Shown here one piece after another: positions 18,752 through 29,204 of a stretch of 64,000 bases of DNA. A program made the translations under genes and the position numbers. Below the pieces are notes generated by a model. That model worked only from the letters and a program-made list of their open reading frames with translations, did not search any database and had not been told where the DNA came from. The stretch comes from Edwardsiella anguillarum ET080813. GTDB taxonomy: Bacteria > Pseudomonadota > Gammaproteobacteria > Enterobacterales > Enterobacteriaceae. How positions within the stretch are numbered: the first letter of the stretch is position 1; every line of letters starts with the position of its first letter. Where the stretch lies: the NCBI RefSeq assembly GCF_000264765.2, contig NZ_CP006665.1, positions 1 through 64,000 of the forward strand, written 5' to 3'.

Positions 18752-18972
18752 AGAAGCCGAACCAAGACGACGAGCCGTTTTTCATCACCGAGGAGATTGC
18801 GGCCGAAATGATCGCCGGCGGCTATGAGTTCGAGCTGCCGCCCATTCCTTGCACCATCCGCCTACGCGACGTGCTGGAGCGCATGACCGATGCTGAGCTA
18901 GCATTGCAGCCGGGCGAGATCGCCGACCAGGAGCGTGAACGCTGCCGGCGCAAGCCGTGTTCAACCTCATGA
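18748..18972 (+). CDS. Small acidic protein coupled to the recombinase, 3' end probably replaced
   Basis: 74-residue frame overlapping the recombinase stop by 4 bp, suggesting translational coupling. The first 70 residues (MKKPNQDDEPFFITEEIAAE, then a GYEFELPPIP stretch) look like a genuine acidic soluble protein. The last few residues (after RCRRKP) coincide with the change to lower-GC DNA at about 18958, so the natural C terminus may be lost. I do not recognise the family. Confidence 0.55.
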   Translation: MKKPNQDDEPFFITEEIAAEMIAGGYEFELPPIPCTIRLRDVLERMTDAELALQPGEIADQERERCRRKPCSTS

Positions 18973-18978
18973 TCTGGT

Positions 18979-19072
18979 CATGGTATTTTTCATGGCACTG
19001 AGCCTGATAGTTCTTGCAAATTGTTGTCACTAAAGGGTTTTGTGTGCTTGTTTACAATCGAGTGGGAGTGAC
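18979..19072. repeat. guaA-type attachment-site copy 1
   Basis: Contains CATGGTATTTTTCATGG (18979-18995) and, 68 bp later, CTTGTTTACAATCGAGTGGG (19047-19066) followed by AGTGA. The last part reads TIEWE-stop, the C terminus of GMP synthetase (guaA), a known integration target of GIsul2-type islands. The same two blocks with identical spacing recur at 22271-22358 next to an integrase start. Confidence 0.65.
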
Positions 19073-20911
19073 GGGCACTGGCTGGCAATGTCTAGCAACG
19101 GCAGGCATTTCGGCTGAGGGTAAAAGAACTTTCCGCTAAGCGATAGACTGTATGTAAACACAGTATTGCAAGGACGCGGAACATGCCTCATGTGGCGGCC
19201 AGGACGGCCAGCCGGGATCGGGATACTGGTCGTTACCAGAGCCACCGACCCGAGCAAACCCTTCTCTATCAGATCGTTGACGAGTATTACCCGGCATTCG
19301 CTGCGCTTATGGCAGAGCAGGGAAAGGAATTGCCGGGCTATGTGCAACGGGAATTTGAAGAATTTCTCCAATGCGGGCGGCTGGAGCATGGCTTTCTACG
19401 GGTTCGCTGCGAGTCTTGCCACGCCGAGCACCTGGTCGCTTTCAGCTGTAAGCGTCGCGGTTTCTGCCCGAGCTGTGGGGCGCGGCGGATGGCCGAAAGT
19501 GCCGCCTTGCTGGTTGATGAAGTACTGCCTGAACAACCCATGCGTCAGTGGGTGTTGAGCTTCCCGTTTCAGCTGCGTTTCCTGTTTGCCAGCCGGCCCG
19601 AGATCATGGGGTGGGTGCTGGGCATCGTTTACCGCGTCATTGCCACGCACCTGGTCAAGAAAGCGGGCCATACCCACCAAGTGGCCAAGACGGGCGCGGT
19701 CACCCTGATCCAGCGTTTTGGATCGGCGCTCAATCTGAATGTTCACTTCCACATGCTGTTTCTCGACGGTGTGTATGTCGAGCAATCCCACGGCTCAGCG
19801 CGTTTCCGCTGGGTCAAGGCGCCGACCAGCCCAGAGCTCACCCAGCTGACGCACACCATCGCCCACCGGGTGGGTCGCTATCTGGAACGGCAAGGCCTGC
19901 TGGAACGGGATGTCGAAAACAGCTATCTGGCCTCGGATGCGGTGGATGACGACCCGATGACACCCCTGCTGGGGCACTCGATCACTTACCGTATCGCTGT
20001 CGGTTCACAGGCGGGGCGAAAGGTGTTCACTTTGCAAACTCTGCCGACCAGTGGTGATCCGTTCGGTGACGGGATTGGCAAGGTAGCCGGGTCCAGCCTG
20101 CACGCCGGCGTGGCGGCCAGGGCCGATGAACGCAAGAAGCTCGAACGGCTGTGCCGGTACATCAGCCGCCCGGCGGTATCCGAGAAGCGGCTGTCGTTAA
20201 CACGAGGCGGCAACGTGCGCTACCAGCTCAAGACGCCGTACCGGGACGGCACCACGCACGTCATTTTCGAACCATTGGATTTCATTGCAAGGCTGGCCGC
20301 CCTGGTACCGAAGCCCAGAGTCAACCTAACCCGCTTCCACGGGGTGTTCGCACCCAACAGTCGGCACCGGGCGTTGGTCACGCCGGCAAAACGGGGCAGG
20401 GGCAACAAGGTCAGGGTGGCTGATGAACCGGCAACACCAGCACAACGGCGAGCGTCGATGACATGGGCGCAACGGCTCAAGCGTGTTTTCAATATCGACA
20501 TCGAGACCTGCAGCGGCTGCGGCGGCGCCATGAAAGTCATCGCCTGCATTGAAGACCCTATAGTGATCAAGCAGATCCTTGATCACCTGAAGCACAAAGC
20601 CGAAACCAGCGGGACCAGGGCGTTACCCGAAAGCCGGGCGCCACCGGCTGAGCTGCTCCTGGGTCTGTTTGACTGACGAGCCTGAAGGCCAACGATACCA
20701 ATCAAAATGCTGCGTTCACAGCGCCGCGGCAGGGATCCGCCGTGCTGGTTGTCGGAAAAGGAGCCGCTAGTGGGAAAGAGGAGGGTAAATTTTCAGCGTT
20801 GCTGGCTCCCCGTCAGACGGATTGGGTTGCATCGCAGGGGTGTCGAAAGAGTCAACTGCGGTCCAAAGCTGTTGGACTTGGGTGAAAAGGGCGTTTATTC
20901 TTCCTATACGT
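19073..20911 (+). mobile_element. ISCR2 (IS91-like rolling-circle element), approximate limits
   Basis: Defined by its transposase at 19183-20676. The left limit is taken as the end of the guaA-like sequence, and the right limit as the point where glmM homology begins (about 20912). Rolling-circle elements of this kind lack inverted repeats, so the exact ends cannot be verified by eye. The ISCR2-glmM fragment-sul2 order is the common arrangement. Confidence 0.75.
19183..20676 (+). CDS. ISCR2 transposase (IS91 family, HUH)
   Basis: 497-residue IS91-family replicase-type transposase. The N-terminal zinc-ribbon reads CESCHAEHLVAFSCKRRGFC followed by PSCGARR; the HUH metal-binding motif is NLNVHFHMLFLDGV; the C-terminal CSGCGG motif (TCSGCGGAMKVIACIEDP) is typical. 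It is full length for ISCR2 and apparently intact. It initiates rolling-circle transposition and mobilises adjacent DNA, here sul2. Confidence 0.93.
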   Translation: MPHVAARTASRDRDTGRYQSHRPEQTLLYQIVDEYYPAFAALMAEQGKELPGYVQREFEEFLQCGRLEHGFLRVRCESCHAEHLVAFSCKRRGFCPSCGARRMAESAALLVDEVLPEQPMRQWVLSFPFQLRFLFASRPEIMGWVLGIVYRVIATHLVKKAGHTHQVAKTGAVTLIQRFGSALNLNVHFHMLFLDGVYVEQSHGSARFRWVKAPTSPELTQLTHTIAHRVGRYLERQGLLERDVENSYLASDAVDDDPMTPLLGHSITYRIAVGSQAGRKVFTLQTLPTSGDPFGDGIGKVAGSSLHAGVAARADERKKLERLCRYISRPAVSEKRLSLTRGGNVRYQLKTPYRDGTTHVIFEPLDFIARLAALVPKPRVNLTRFHGVFAPNSRHRALVTPAKRGRGNKVRVADEPATPAQRRASMTWAQRLKRVFNIDIETCSGCGGAMKVIACIEDPIVIKQILDHLKHKAETSGTRALPESRAPPAELLLGLFD

Positions 20912-21154
20912 TGTCGGCAGCGGGCCAAAAAGGAATACGTCCATGCCCATCGAGGTGAAACCGGCTGTGAGCGCGGGTTCAAGCATATAGCCCGACAGGC
21001 GCGTATCCTTGCCGATCACGACACGATGGCGGTGGTCACCGCGACGAAAGACACGGCCAGCCGCCATGCCGACGCGCAAGGCGGTTTCCGCCGTCATCGC
21101 GCCTTCGTTGGCTTTGCCACGAATACCGTCTGTGCCGAAATATTTGCGCACCAT
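20912..21154 (-). pseudogene. glmM: glmM 5' fragment
   Basis: About 80 codons of phosphoglucosamine mutase: [18 protein letters not shown] through [17 protein letters not shown] to FGPLPT, after which homology ends at the ISCR2 junction. The active-site Ser region and all later domains are missing. It lies 86 bp downstream of sul2, the standard sul2-glmM remnant. Confidence 0.95.
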
Positions 21155-21240
21155 AAGGTCGATTATCCTGTCGTCGGGTCGCCCTCAAAGGGGACATGCC
21201 TGCTGAACCGCGAATATAGAGAAATATCCCGAATGTGCAG

Positions 21241-22056
21241 TTAACGAATTCTTGCGGTTTCTTTCAGCGCCGCCAATACCGCCAGCCCGTCGCGCAAGGG
21301 GCGCGGCTCGTGTGTGCGGATGAAGTCAGCTCCACCTGCGGCGGCGGCAAGCTCTGCAGCGAGTGTCGCGGCCCCGACATCCCCCGGACCACGGCCTGTG
21401 AGCGCGCGCAGAAAGGATTTGCGCGAAACAGACAGAAGCACCGGCAAATCGAAGCGCAGCCGCAATTCATCGAACCGCGCCAGCACCGAGAGCGAGGTTT
21501 CGGGAGCAGCCCCCAGAAAAAACCCCATGCCGGGATCAAGGACAAGGCGGTTGCGTTTGATACCGGCACCCGTCAGCGCCGCGATGCGCGCGTCAAAGAA
21601 CGCCGCAATGTGATCCATGATGTCGCCAGCGGGTGCCTCGCGCCGATCTGCCTGCCCGTCTTGCACCGAATGCATAACGACGAGTTTGGCAGATGATTTC
21701 GCCAATTGCGGATAGAACGCAGCGTCTGGAAAACCGCGAATATCATTGAGATAGGCCACACCACGCGACAAGGCATAGGCTTGCGTCGCGGGTTGATAAC
21801 TGTCGAGCGAGACGGGAATGCCATCTGCCTTGAGCGCGTCCAGCACCGGCGCGATACGCGCGATTTCTGTGTCGGACGAAACAGGCGCGGCGTCGGGATT
21901 GCTGGATGCCGGACCGAGGTCGATCACATCTGCCCCCTCGGCCATCAGCTTACGCGCCTGCGCAATGGCTGCGTCTGGCGCCAGATACCGGCCTCCATCG
22001 GAGAAACTGTCCGAGGTTATGTTGACGATGCCGAAAATGATGAGCGATTTATTCAT
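21241..22056 (-). CDS. sul2: Sulfonamide-insensitive dihydropteroate synthase Sul2
   Basis: 271-residue dihydropteroate synthase that replaces the chromosomal FolP in folate synthesis and is not inhibited by sulfonamides. Pterin-site motifs are visible: NITSDSFSDGGRY near the N terminus, DLGPASSNPDAAPVS, and LDPGMGFFLGAAPETSL. Sequence and context (glmM fragment and ISCR2 downstream) identify Sul2. The frame is intact; sulfonamide resistance is expected. Confidence 0.97.
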   Translation of the reverse strand: MNKSLIIFGIVNITSDSFSDGGRYLAPDAAIAQARKLMAEGADVIDLGPASSNPDAAPVSSDTEIARIAPVLDALKADGIPVSLDSYQPATQAYALSRGVAYLNDIRGFPDAAFYPQLAKSSAKLVVMHSVQDGQADRREAPAGDIMDHIAAFFDARIAALTGAGIKRNRLVLDPGMGFFLGAAPETSLSVLARFDELRLRFDLPVLLSVSRKSFLRALTGRGPGDVGAATLAAELAAAAGGADFIRTHEPRPLRDGLAVLAALKETARIR

Positions 22057-22270
22057 GGGGGCTTCTATAATAATAATAATCGAGCATGAGTCTCATACGG
22101 ATGCTCGGGTCGAAAGGGAATCCCCAGGCGAGTAACCTGTTTGCGGTGATCCATTAGCTGCAGGAGCAGAATAGCATACATCTGGAAGCAAAGCCAGGAA
22201 AGCGGCCTATGGAGCTGTGCGGCAGCGCTCAGTAGGCAATTTTTCAAAATATTGTTAAGCCTTTTCTGAG

Positions 22271-22358
22271 CATGGTATTTTTCATGGTATTACCAATTAG
22301 CAGGAAAATAAGCCATTGAATATAAAAGATAAAAATGTCTTGTTTACAATAGAGTGGG
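22271..22358. repeat. guaA-type attachment-site copy 2, beside the integrase start
   Basis: CATGGTATTTTTCATGG at 22271-22287 and CTTGTTTACAATAGAGTGGG at 22339-22358, 68 bp apart, the same spacing as copy 1 (18979/19047) though the DNA between the blocks differs. An integrase start follows 28 bp later. This is the expected layout of an integrase-proximal attachment site. The 22057-22270 stretch upstream of sul2 shows no gene. Confidence 0.6.
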
Positions 22359-22385
22359 TATCGGAGACGAAGAAGGACAAGGTAC

Positions 22386-22466
22386 ATGCTGACCGATACC
22401 AAGCTGCGCAATCTCAAGCCCAGGGACAAACTCTACAAAGTGAATGACCGGGAAGGTCTCTATGTG
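22386..22466 (+). pseudogene. int: Integrase 5' fragment (GIsul2-like), cut by Tn21-type transposon
   Basis: ATG at 22386 preceded by AAGGACAAGG. It encodes 27 residues beginning MLTDTKLRNLKPRDKLYKVN and ending REGLYV, the N terminus of a tyrosine recombinase with the DUF4102 arm-binding domain. The frame is cut at 22466/22467 by the terminal repeat of the Tn21-family element. The catalytic domain is absent. Confidence 0.75.
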
Positions 22467-22487
22467 GGGGTCGCCTCAGAAAACGGA

Positions 22488-23814
22488 ATCTATGGTCACT
22501 CCCGTTTTTGCAACACCGATTTTGACGACAAGTTGGCTTGCTTGAATCTATCCGGCGTCTGAATGGGATTTTATTCCCGCGCCTCGATGAGTTCCGCGCC
22601 TGATGAACCTCCAGAAAATATACGGCTTCAATGAGCCTTTCCGTTTTACAGGTTCCTCAACAGGCCGGTGGGCCGTTAGTATCATCAATATCAGTATTCG
22701 CAAAACCAGATGAATGATTGTTTAAACTGGTGTATTTCTGCCTTTATGCTTCGTAAGTTTGCTGTCGCGCCGTCAGTGCCCAGGCTATTCTGGCCAGCTT
22801 GTTTGCCAGAGCACAGGTGACGACTAAGTTGCTTTTCCGACACAACAACTCCCTGACCCAGTCGGCCAACTTGCCAGACTGGTGTTCCAGTTTTTGTATG
22901 AATACCCTGGCACACTGAACCAACAAAGTTCGGATCTTTTTGTTGCCCCGCTTGCTAATCCCTAACAATGTCGTCCGACCTCCCGTGCTGTACTGTCGGG
23001 GTACCAGCCCTGTTGCCGCCGCAAAGTCACGGCTGCTGGCGTACTGCTTCCCGTCGCCAATCTCAGTTGAAATAGTACTGGCAGTCAGCGTTCCAACGCA
23101 GGGAATACTCAGCAAGCGCTGTCCAACCTCATCTTCGTCCAACTTTCGTTTCAACTGAGATTCCAGATCTGTAATCTGCTCAACAAGATAGTGATAATGC
23201 TGTTGTAATTTCAGCAGTAACTGGCTGAGATAAAGAGGCAAACTACTGTCCTCAAGAAGGGTACTCAGTCGACTAATAACGGCAGCACCTCGCGGAACGC
23301 TGATACCAAATTCCAGCAGAAAAGCATGCATCTGATTAGTTGTTTTCACCTTATCCTGAACCAGGGATTCACGGACACGATGCAGAGCTCGCATTGCCTG
23401 CTGAGATTCGGTTCTGGGCTGCACGAAACGCATAGATGGACGTGATGCTGCTTCACAGATAGCTTCAGCATCAACGAAGTCATTTTTGTTGCTTTTAACG
23501 AATGGGCGGACAAAGTGCGGTGATATCAGCTTTGGAAAATGCCCTAACTCTTCCAGCTTGCGTGCCATAAAGTGAGAACCGCCACAGGCTTCCATCGCGA
23601 TGGTTGTTGCCGGGCATGTCGCCAGAAATTCGATTAGCTTTGGTCGGGTGAATTTTTTACGGTAAACGGCCTTCCCACGATGATCCTGACAATGAATATG
23701 GAAAGAGTTCTTACCCAGATCGATACCAATAAGCGCAATGTTTTCCATGATGGTTCTCCGAATGAAAGCCTGTCCTCAGCATAGTACTGGGAAGGAGGGA
23801 GTGACCATCTCATT
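22488..23814. mobile_element. IS5075/IS4321-type insertion sequence (IS110 family)
   Basis: Exactly 1,327 bp, the length of this IS pair, sitting within the 38-bp terminal repeat of a Tn21-family transposon, which is the sequence-specific target of this group. No target duplication is seen, as expected. Insertion destroys the transposon end and normally immobilises the transposon. Confidence 0.95.
22744..23748 (-). CDS. IS110-family (IS1111 group) transposase
   Basis: 334-residue DEDD/IS110-family transposase. The N-terminal RuvC-like motif IALIGIDLGKNSFHIHCQD carries the first Asp; KSNKNDFVDAEAICEAASRP carries further acidic residues; the C-terminal Transposase_20 region reads SIPCVGTLTASTISTEIG with the conserved Ser in AATGLVPRQYSTGGR. 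It is intact and matches the IS5075/IS4321 protein as I recall it. Confidence 0.93.
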   Translation of the reverse strand: MENIALIGIDLGKNSFHIHCQDHRGKAVYRKKFTRPKLIEFLATCPATTIAMEACGGSHFMARKLEELGHFPKLISPHFVRPFVKSNKNDFVDAEAICEAASRPSMRFVQPRTESQQAMRALHRVRESLVQDKVKTTNQMHAFLLEFGISVPRGAAVISRLSTLLEDSSLPLYLSQLLLKLQQHYHYLVEQITDLESQLKRKLDEDEVGQRLLSIPCVGTLTASTISTEIGDGKQYASSRDFAAATGLVPRQYSTGGRTTLLGISKRGNKKIRTLLVQCARVFIQKLEHQSGKLADWVRELLCRKSNLVVTCALANKLARIAWALTARQQTYEA

Positions 23815-23826
23815 AAATAAAGCACG

Positions 23827-26793
23827 CTAAGCCGGTTGCAGCGGTCGTAGCGGCCTGAACTTGCCCGCGCCGATCTTGGCGCTGCTGCGCCAGAGGTAAT
23901 CGCCGGTGAGGTTGATGTGCTCCCAACCGAGCGGCGACAGGTACTGCAACAGCGCGTCATCAACGGCATGGCCGTTGCCACGCAGCGCGTGCGCAGCCCG
24001 TTCCAGATAGACCGTGTTCCACAACACGACGGCAGCCGTTACCAGATTGAGGCCGCTAGCCCGGTAGCGCTGCTGCTCGAAACTGCGGTCGCGGATTTCA
24101 CCCAGGCGGTTGAAAAACACTGCCCTGGCCAGCGCATTGCGCGCCTCGCCCTTGTTCAGGCCGGCATGCACGCGGCGGCGCAGTTCCACGCTTTGCAGCC
24201 AGTCCAGGATGAACAGCGTGCGCTCGATGCGGCCCAGCTCGCGGAGCGCCACGGCCAGGCCGTTCTGGCGTGGGTAGCTGCCGAGCTTTCGGAGCATCAG
24301 GGAGGCCGTCACCGTGCCCTGCTTGATCGAGGTGGCCAGCCGCAGGATTTCGTCCCAATGGGCGCGGACGTGCTTGATGTTGAGCGTGCCGCCGATCATG
24401 GGTTTCAGCGCGTCATAGGCGGCGTCGCCCTTCGGGATGTAGAGCTTGGTGTCGCCCAGGTCGCGGATGCGCGGCGCGAAGCGGAAGCCCAGGAGGTGCA
24501 TCAGGGCGAAGACGTGATCGGTGAAGCCCGCCGTGTCGGTGTAATGCTCCTCGATCCGCAAGTCGGACTCGTGGTACAGCAGGCCGTCGAGCACGTAGGT
24601 CGAATCGCGCACGCCGACGTTCACGACCTTGGTGTGAAATGGCGCGTACTGGTCAGAAATGTGGGTGTAGAACGTCCGCCCTGGGCTGCTCCCGTATTTC
24701 GGGTTGATGTGGCCGGTGCTCTCGGCCTTGCTGCCGGTGCGGAAGTTCTGGCCGTCCGACGATGAGGTGGTGCCGTCGCCCCAGTGCTCGGCGAAGGGAT
24801 GGCGGAACTGTGCGTTGACCAGATCGGCCAGCGCCGCCCCGTAGGTTTCGTCGCGGATGTGCCAGGCTTGCAGCCAAGCCAGCTTGGCGTAGGTCGTGCC
24901 GGGGCAAGACTCCGCCATCTTGGTCAGGCCCAGGTTGATCGCGTCGGCGAGGATCGTGGTCAGCAACAGGTTCTTGTCTTTGGCCGGGTCGCCCGATTTC
25001 AGATGCGCGAAATGCCGAGTGAAGCCCGTCCATTCGTCCACCTCCAGCAGCAGTTCGGTGATCTTGACGTGCGGCAGGATCATTGCCGTCTGGTCGATCA
25101 GCGCTTGGGCGGTGTCGGGTACCGCCGCGTCGAGCGGCGTGATCTTCAAGCCTGACTCGGTGATGATGGCGTCCGGCAGCTCGTTGGCCGTCGCCATACG
25201 GTTGACGGTGGCAAGCTGTGTTTCCAGCAGCGTCAGCCGGTCGTTCAGGTACCGGTTGCAGTCGGTGGCCACGGCCAGCGGCAATTCGCTGGCCTGCTTG
25301 AGGCTGGCGAATTTCGCGGGCGGCACCAGGTAGTCCTCGAAGTCCTTGAACTGGCGCGACCCCTGCACCCAGATGTCGCCGGAACGCAACGCGTTCTTCA
25401 TCTCCGACAGCGCGCACAGTTCGTAGTAGCGCCGGTCGATGCCGGTGTCGGTCATGACCAGCTTCTGCCAGCGCGGCTTGATGAACTCGGTCGGCGCGTC
25501 GGCGGGCACCTTGCGGGCGTTGTCGCTGTTCATGCCGCGCAGCACCTCGATGGCGTCGAGCACGTCCTTCGCGGCGGGAGCGGCCCGCAGCTTGAGCACG
25601 GCAAGGAATTCCGGCGCGTAGCGGCGCAGCGTGGCGTAGCTTTCGCCGATGCGGTGCAGGAAATCGAAGTCCTCGGGCTGCGCAAGCTTCTGCGCTTCGG
25701 TGACGCTCTCGGCGAAGGCATCCCAGGACATGACGGCCTCGATGGCGGCGAACGGATCGCGGCCCGCCTGCTTGGCCTCGATCAGCGCCTGGCCGATGCG
25801 GCCGAACAGCCGCACCTTGGCGTTGATCGCCTTGCCGGACGCCTGGAATTGCTGCTGATGCTTGTTCTTGGCGGCGTTGAACAGCTTGCCCAGGATGCGG
25901 TCGTGCAGGTCGATGATTTCGTCGGTGACGGTGGCCATGCCCTCGATGGCAAGCGCCACCAGGGTGGCATAGCGTCGCTGCGCCTCGAACTTGGCCAGGT
26001 CGGCGGGCGTCATCTGGCCACCCTCACGGGCGATCTTGAGCAGGCGGTTCTGGTGCACCGACCGCTCGATGCCAGAAGGCAGGTCGAGCGCCTGCCACGC
26101 TTTGAGGCGTTCGATGTGTTCCAGCATGTGCCGCGAATTCGGTTTGACGGGCGATTGGCGCAGCCAGGCCAGCCAGGTCGTTTTGCCGTTGTCCCGACGC
26201 TTGAGCAGATCGTCGAGGCGGCGGCGATGCGCGTCCGACAGCGGTTCGGCCAAGGCATCGTAGATGCGCCGGTTGGCGCGGGTGATTGCTTCGGCGCTCG
26301 CCCGCTCGACGGCGTTGAGGGCAGGCAGAATGACCGACTGCTGCCGCAGGTGCTCGATCAAGGTGCTGGCCAGCACGATGCCCTTGTCGGTCTGCAAGGC
26401 CATCTCGGTCAGCAACTGGACGGCCTGCCGGTAGTGGCCCATGGTAAAGGGCTGGAAGCCGAACACCGTTTGCAGTTCGACCAGGTGCTCGCGCCGGGTC
26501 TGCTCCCGCTGCCCGTATTCGTCCCAGCTTTCGACGCTGACCTTGAGCTGGTCGGCGACCAGTTTCAACAAGGGCGGAAACGGCGGCTCATCGACGCCCA
26601 GGATGACACCAGGAAAGCGCAGGTAACAGAGCTGCACGGCGAAGCCCAGCCGGTTGGCCGGGCCGCGCCGCTGCCGGATGATGGAGAGGTCGGTTTCGCT
26701 GAACGTGTAGTGACGGATCAACTCATCCTTGGTGTCCGGCAACGCCAGCAGGCTTTCGCGCTCGGCGGCGGACAGGATTGAACGACGTGGCAT
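23827..26793 (-). CDS. tnpA: Tn21-family transposase
   Basis: 988-residue Tn3-family transposase of the Tn21/Tn501/Tn1721 subgroup, full length. DDE landmarks are [18 protein letters not shown] (first Asp), [20 protein letters not shown] (second Asp) and [20 protein letters not shown] (Glu). The stop at 23827 lies inside the terminal repeat. With one end split by an IS and the other missing it cannot move this element, but it could act in trans on related ends such as those of Tn1721. The resolvase ends 2 bp upstream. Confidence 0.95.
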   Translation of the reverse strand: MPRRSILSAAERESLLALPDTKDELIRHYTFSETDLSIIRQRRGPANRLGFAVQLCYLRFPGVILGVDEPPFPPLLKLVADQLKVSVESWDEYGQREQTRREHLVELQTVFGFQPFTMGHYRQAVQLLTEMALQTDKGIVLASTLIEHLRQQSVILPALNAVERASAEAITRANRRIYDALAEPLSDAHRRRLDDLLKRRDNGKTTWLAWLRQSPVKPNSRHMLEHIERLKAWQALDLPSGIERSVHQNRLLKIAREGGQMTPADLAKFEAQRRYATLVALAIEGMATVTDEIIDLHDRILGKLFNAAKNKHQQQFQASGKAINAKVRLFGRIGQALIEAKQAGRDPFAAIEAVMSWDAFAESVTEAQKLAQPEDFDFLHRIGESYATLRRYAPEFLAVLKLRAAPAAKDVLDAIEVLRGMNSDNARKVPADAPTEFIKPRWQKLVMTDTGIDRRYYELCALSEMKNALRSGDIWVQGSRQFKDFEDYLVPPAKFASLKQASELPLAVATDCNRYLNDRLTLLETQLATVNRMATANELPDAIITESGLKITPLDAAVPDTAQALIDQTAMILPHVKITELLLEVDEWTGFTRHFAHLKSGDPAKDKNLLLTTILADAINLGLTKMAESCPGTTYAKLAWLQAWHIRDETYGAALADLVNAQFRHPFAEHWGDGTTSSSDGQNFRTGSKAESTGHINPKYGSSPGRTFYTHISDQYAPFHTKVVNVGVRDSTYVLDGLLYHESDLRIEEHYTDTAGFTDHVFALMHLLGFRFAPRIRDLGDTKLYIPKGDAAYDALKPMIGGTLNIKHVRAHWDEILRLATSIKQGTVTASLMLRKLGSYPRQNGLAVALRELGRIERTLFILDWLQSVELRRRVHAGLNKGEARNALARAVFFNRLGEIRDRSFEQQRYRASGLNLVTAAVVLWNTVYLERAAHALRGNGHAVDDALLQYLSPLGWEHINLTGDYLWRSSAKIGAGKFRPLRPLQPA

Positions 26794-26795
26794 AT

Positions 26796-27356
26796 TTACT
26801 GATCCGTTCTCAAGTATTGATACAGGGTTTCGCGACTGATTCCGAATTCACGAGCCAGCTTGGTCTTTTGCTCGCCAGCCTCGACACGTTGGCGCAGTTC
26901 GGCAATACGCTCAGACGACAGGGATTTCTTCCTGCCACGGTAGGCCCCGCGCTGCTTGGCGAGCGCGATGCCCTCGCGCTGCCGCTCGCGGATCAAGGCG
27001 CGTTCGAACTCGGCGAACGCGCCCATTACCGACAGCATCAGGTTCGCCATCGGCGAGTCCTCGCCGGTGAAGGTCAAATGCTCCTTAAGGAACTCGATGC
27101 GTACGCCGCGCTGGGTGAGGCCCTGCACCAGGCGGCGCAGGTCGTCGAGGTTGCGCGCCAGACGATCCATGCTGTGCACCACGACCGTGTCGCCTTCGCG
27201 CACGAAGGCGAGCAGCCGTTCCAGTTCGGGCCGCCGTGTGTCCTTGCCCGACGCCTTGTCGGTGAACACTTTATCCACCTGGATCTGTTCGAGCTGCCGT
27301 TCTGGGTTCTGGTCGAAGCTGCTGACGCGGACGTAACCGATGCGCTGACCGTGCAA
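26796..27356 (-). CDS. tnpR: Tn21-family resolvase
   Basis: 186-residue serine resolvase. [19 protein letters not shown] carries the catalytic Ser; [16 protein letters not shown] and the C-terminal helix-turn-helix ([18 protein letters not shown]) are conserved. The start codon appears to be TTG at 27356, with AGGAGG 6 nt upstream, where many relatives have ATG-ACG. The C-terminal two thirds look identical to Tn21 TnpR as I recall it, whereas the N-terminal third ([20 protein letters not shown]) differs, suggesting a recombinant gene. Confidence 0.93.
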   Translation of the reverse strand: MHGQRIGYVRVSSFDQNPERQLEQIQVDKVFTDKASGKDTRRPELERLLAFVREGDTVVVHSMDRLARNLDDLRRLVQGLTQRGVRIEFLKEHLTFTGEDSPMANLMLSVMGAFAEFERALIRERQREGIALAKQRGAYRGRKKSLSSERIAELRQRVEAGEQKTKLAREFGISRETLYQYLRTDQ

Positions 27357-27620
27357 GGTATCCTCCTGAGGGAAATGTGTCAGGAAGAAATCTATGACCC
27401 TTGACGGCGTATGTCAATCAATTCGGAAGGCAACTCTATTCTGACGATTTAGCGCCGGATGGTCTGACGCCAAGTTAGGGTATAGCCTAGATTGACATGC
27501 GCGATGCAACCCTTAACTTGCTTGCACCTATCGTTTCCATGCTAGCTTTATCGTAACGCTCAAGAAATTGGGCTTAATGCCGAAAACAATAAAATAAAAC
27601 AGCCAACCCTTGAGGTTCTT
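27357..27620. other. res region of the Tn21-family element
   Basis: 264-bp gap between divergent tnpR and the receptor gene, where res lies in this family. Short related blocks such as GTATGTCAATCAATTCGG, ACGCCAAGTTAGGGTATAG and CTAGATTGACATGCG are consistent with resolvase subsites. Confidence 0.65.
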
Positions 27621-27768
27621 ATGCGCCAGAATTTACCAGTGACGGGTCGAAACTTAGAACTCCCAAAAGATGCCAATATTCTTTCGACTACCTCCCCTCA
27701 AAGCCATATCACGTACGTTAATCCTGACTTCATTAAAATCAGTGGTTTCACTGAGGAAGAACTATTAG
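27621..27768 (+). pseudogene. Methyl-accepting chemotaxis protein, N-terminal 49 codons
   Basis: ATG at 27621 after GAGG. The translated part contains a PAS-domain start (SHITYVNPDFIKISGFTEEE), as in Aer-type receptors and in the MCP gene of Tn1721/Tn1722. It is cut at 27768/27769 by the IS5-type IS. The signalling domain is lost. Confidence 0.85.
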
Positions 27769-28963
<1,195 letters not shown>

Positions 28964-29204
28964 GTAGCTCAACGTTCAAGTCTGTGAGGGTAAAAGTGCG
29001 TGATGAATACCATTTACATTGAGCCACTACTGGCAGCGTGCCGACAGGATAACTGGTAATATCAACTCCGTTCTGCGCCTGACCTAGTGAACCAAAACAA
29101 ACGAATTTTACGTGCTTACTCATTCTTTCCTGTACGATCTCTGTCATCCACGAACAACAAAAATCTTCAAAGTCTGTTGCAGAGCGAAAATTCAAGTTAC
29201 GCAT
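28964..29204 (-). pseudogene. Restriction-endonuclease-like protein, N-terminal 80 residues, cut by IS
   Basis: Reads MRNLNFRSATDFEDFCCSWM at the start, then a run FGSLGQAQNGVDITSYPVGT and VVAQCKWYSSRTFT before the IS boundary. The GQ-x-GVDI...QCK arrangement is the PD-(D/E)XK nuclease core (Asp in GVDI, Gln and Lys in QCK) seen at the N termini of Mrr-like and anti-phage effector proteins. The rest of the gene is missing. I infer that a larger nuclease or defence gene stood at the backbone border and was destroyed when the island arrived. Confidence 0.6.

Larger units (their letters stand above)
22467..23831. repeat. Tn21-type 38-bp end split by an IS
   Basis: Outer 21 bp at 22467-22487 (GGGGTCGCCTCAGAAAACGG plus A) and inner 17 bp at 23815-23831 (AAATAAAGCACGCTAAG). 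Joined, they give an exact 38-bp Tn21-type terminal repeat, which shows that the intervening 1,327 bp inserted into the repeat. Confidence 0.95.
22467..27768. mobile_element. Tn21-family transposon remnant (split end, tnpA, tnpR, res, partial MCP gene)
   Basis: Starts with a 38-bp terminal repeat (split by an IS at 22487/23815), then intact tnpA and tnpR on the minus strand, the res region, and the 5' end of a chemotaxis-receptor gene, where an IS5-type IS truncates it. The gene order matches Tn1722/Tn1721-type elements (receptor gene at the other end), while the terminal repeat ends AAATAAAGCACGCTAAG as in Tn21. The distal terminal repeat is lost. Confidence 0.85.

Noticed and set aside
20822..21244. 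140-codon plus-strand frame across the glmM fragment
   Set aside because: Opposite strand of the recognised glmM remnant and the ISCR2 junction; no independent support.
24653..26781. Long frames on both strands across tnpA (for example 375 codons at 25654-26781)
   Set aside because: Shadows of the high-GC Tn21-type transposase gene; low-complexity composition and no independent signals.
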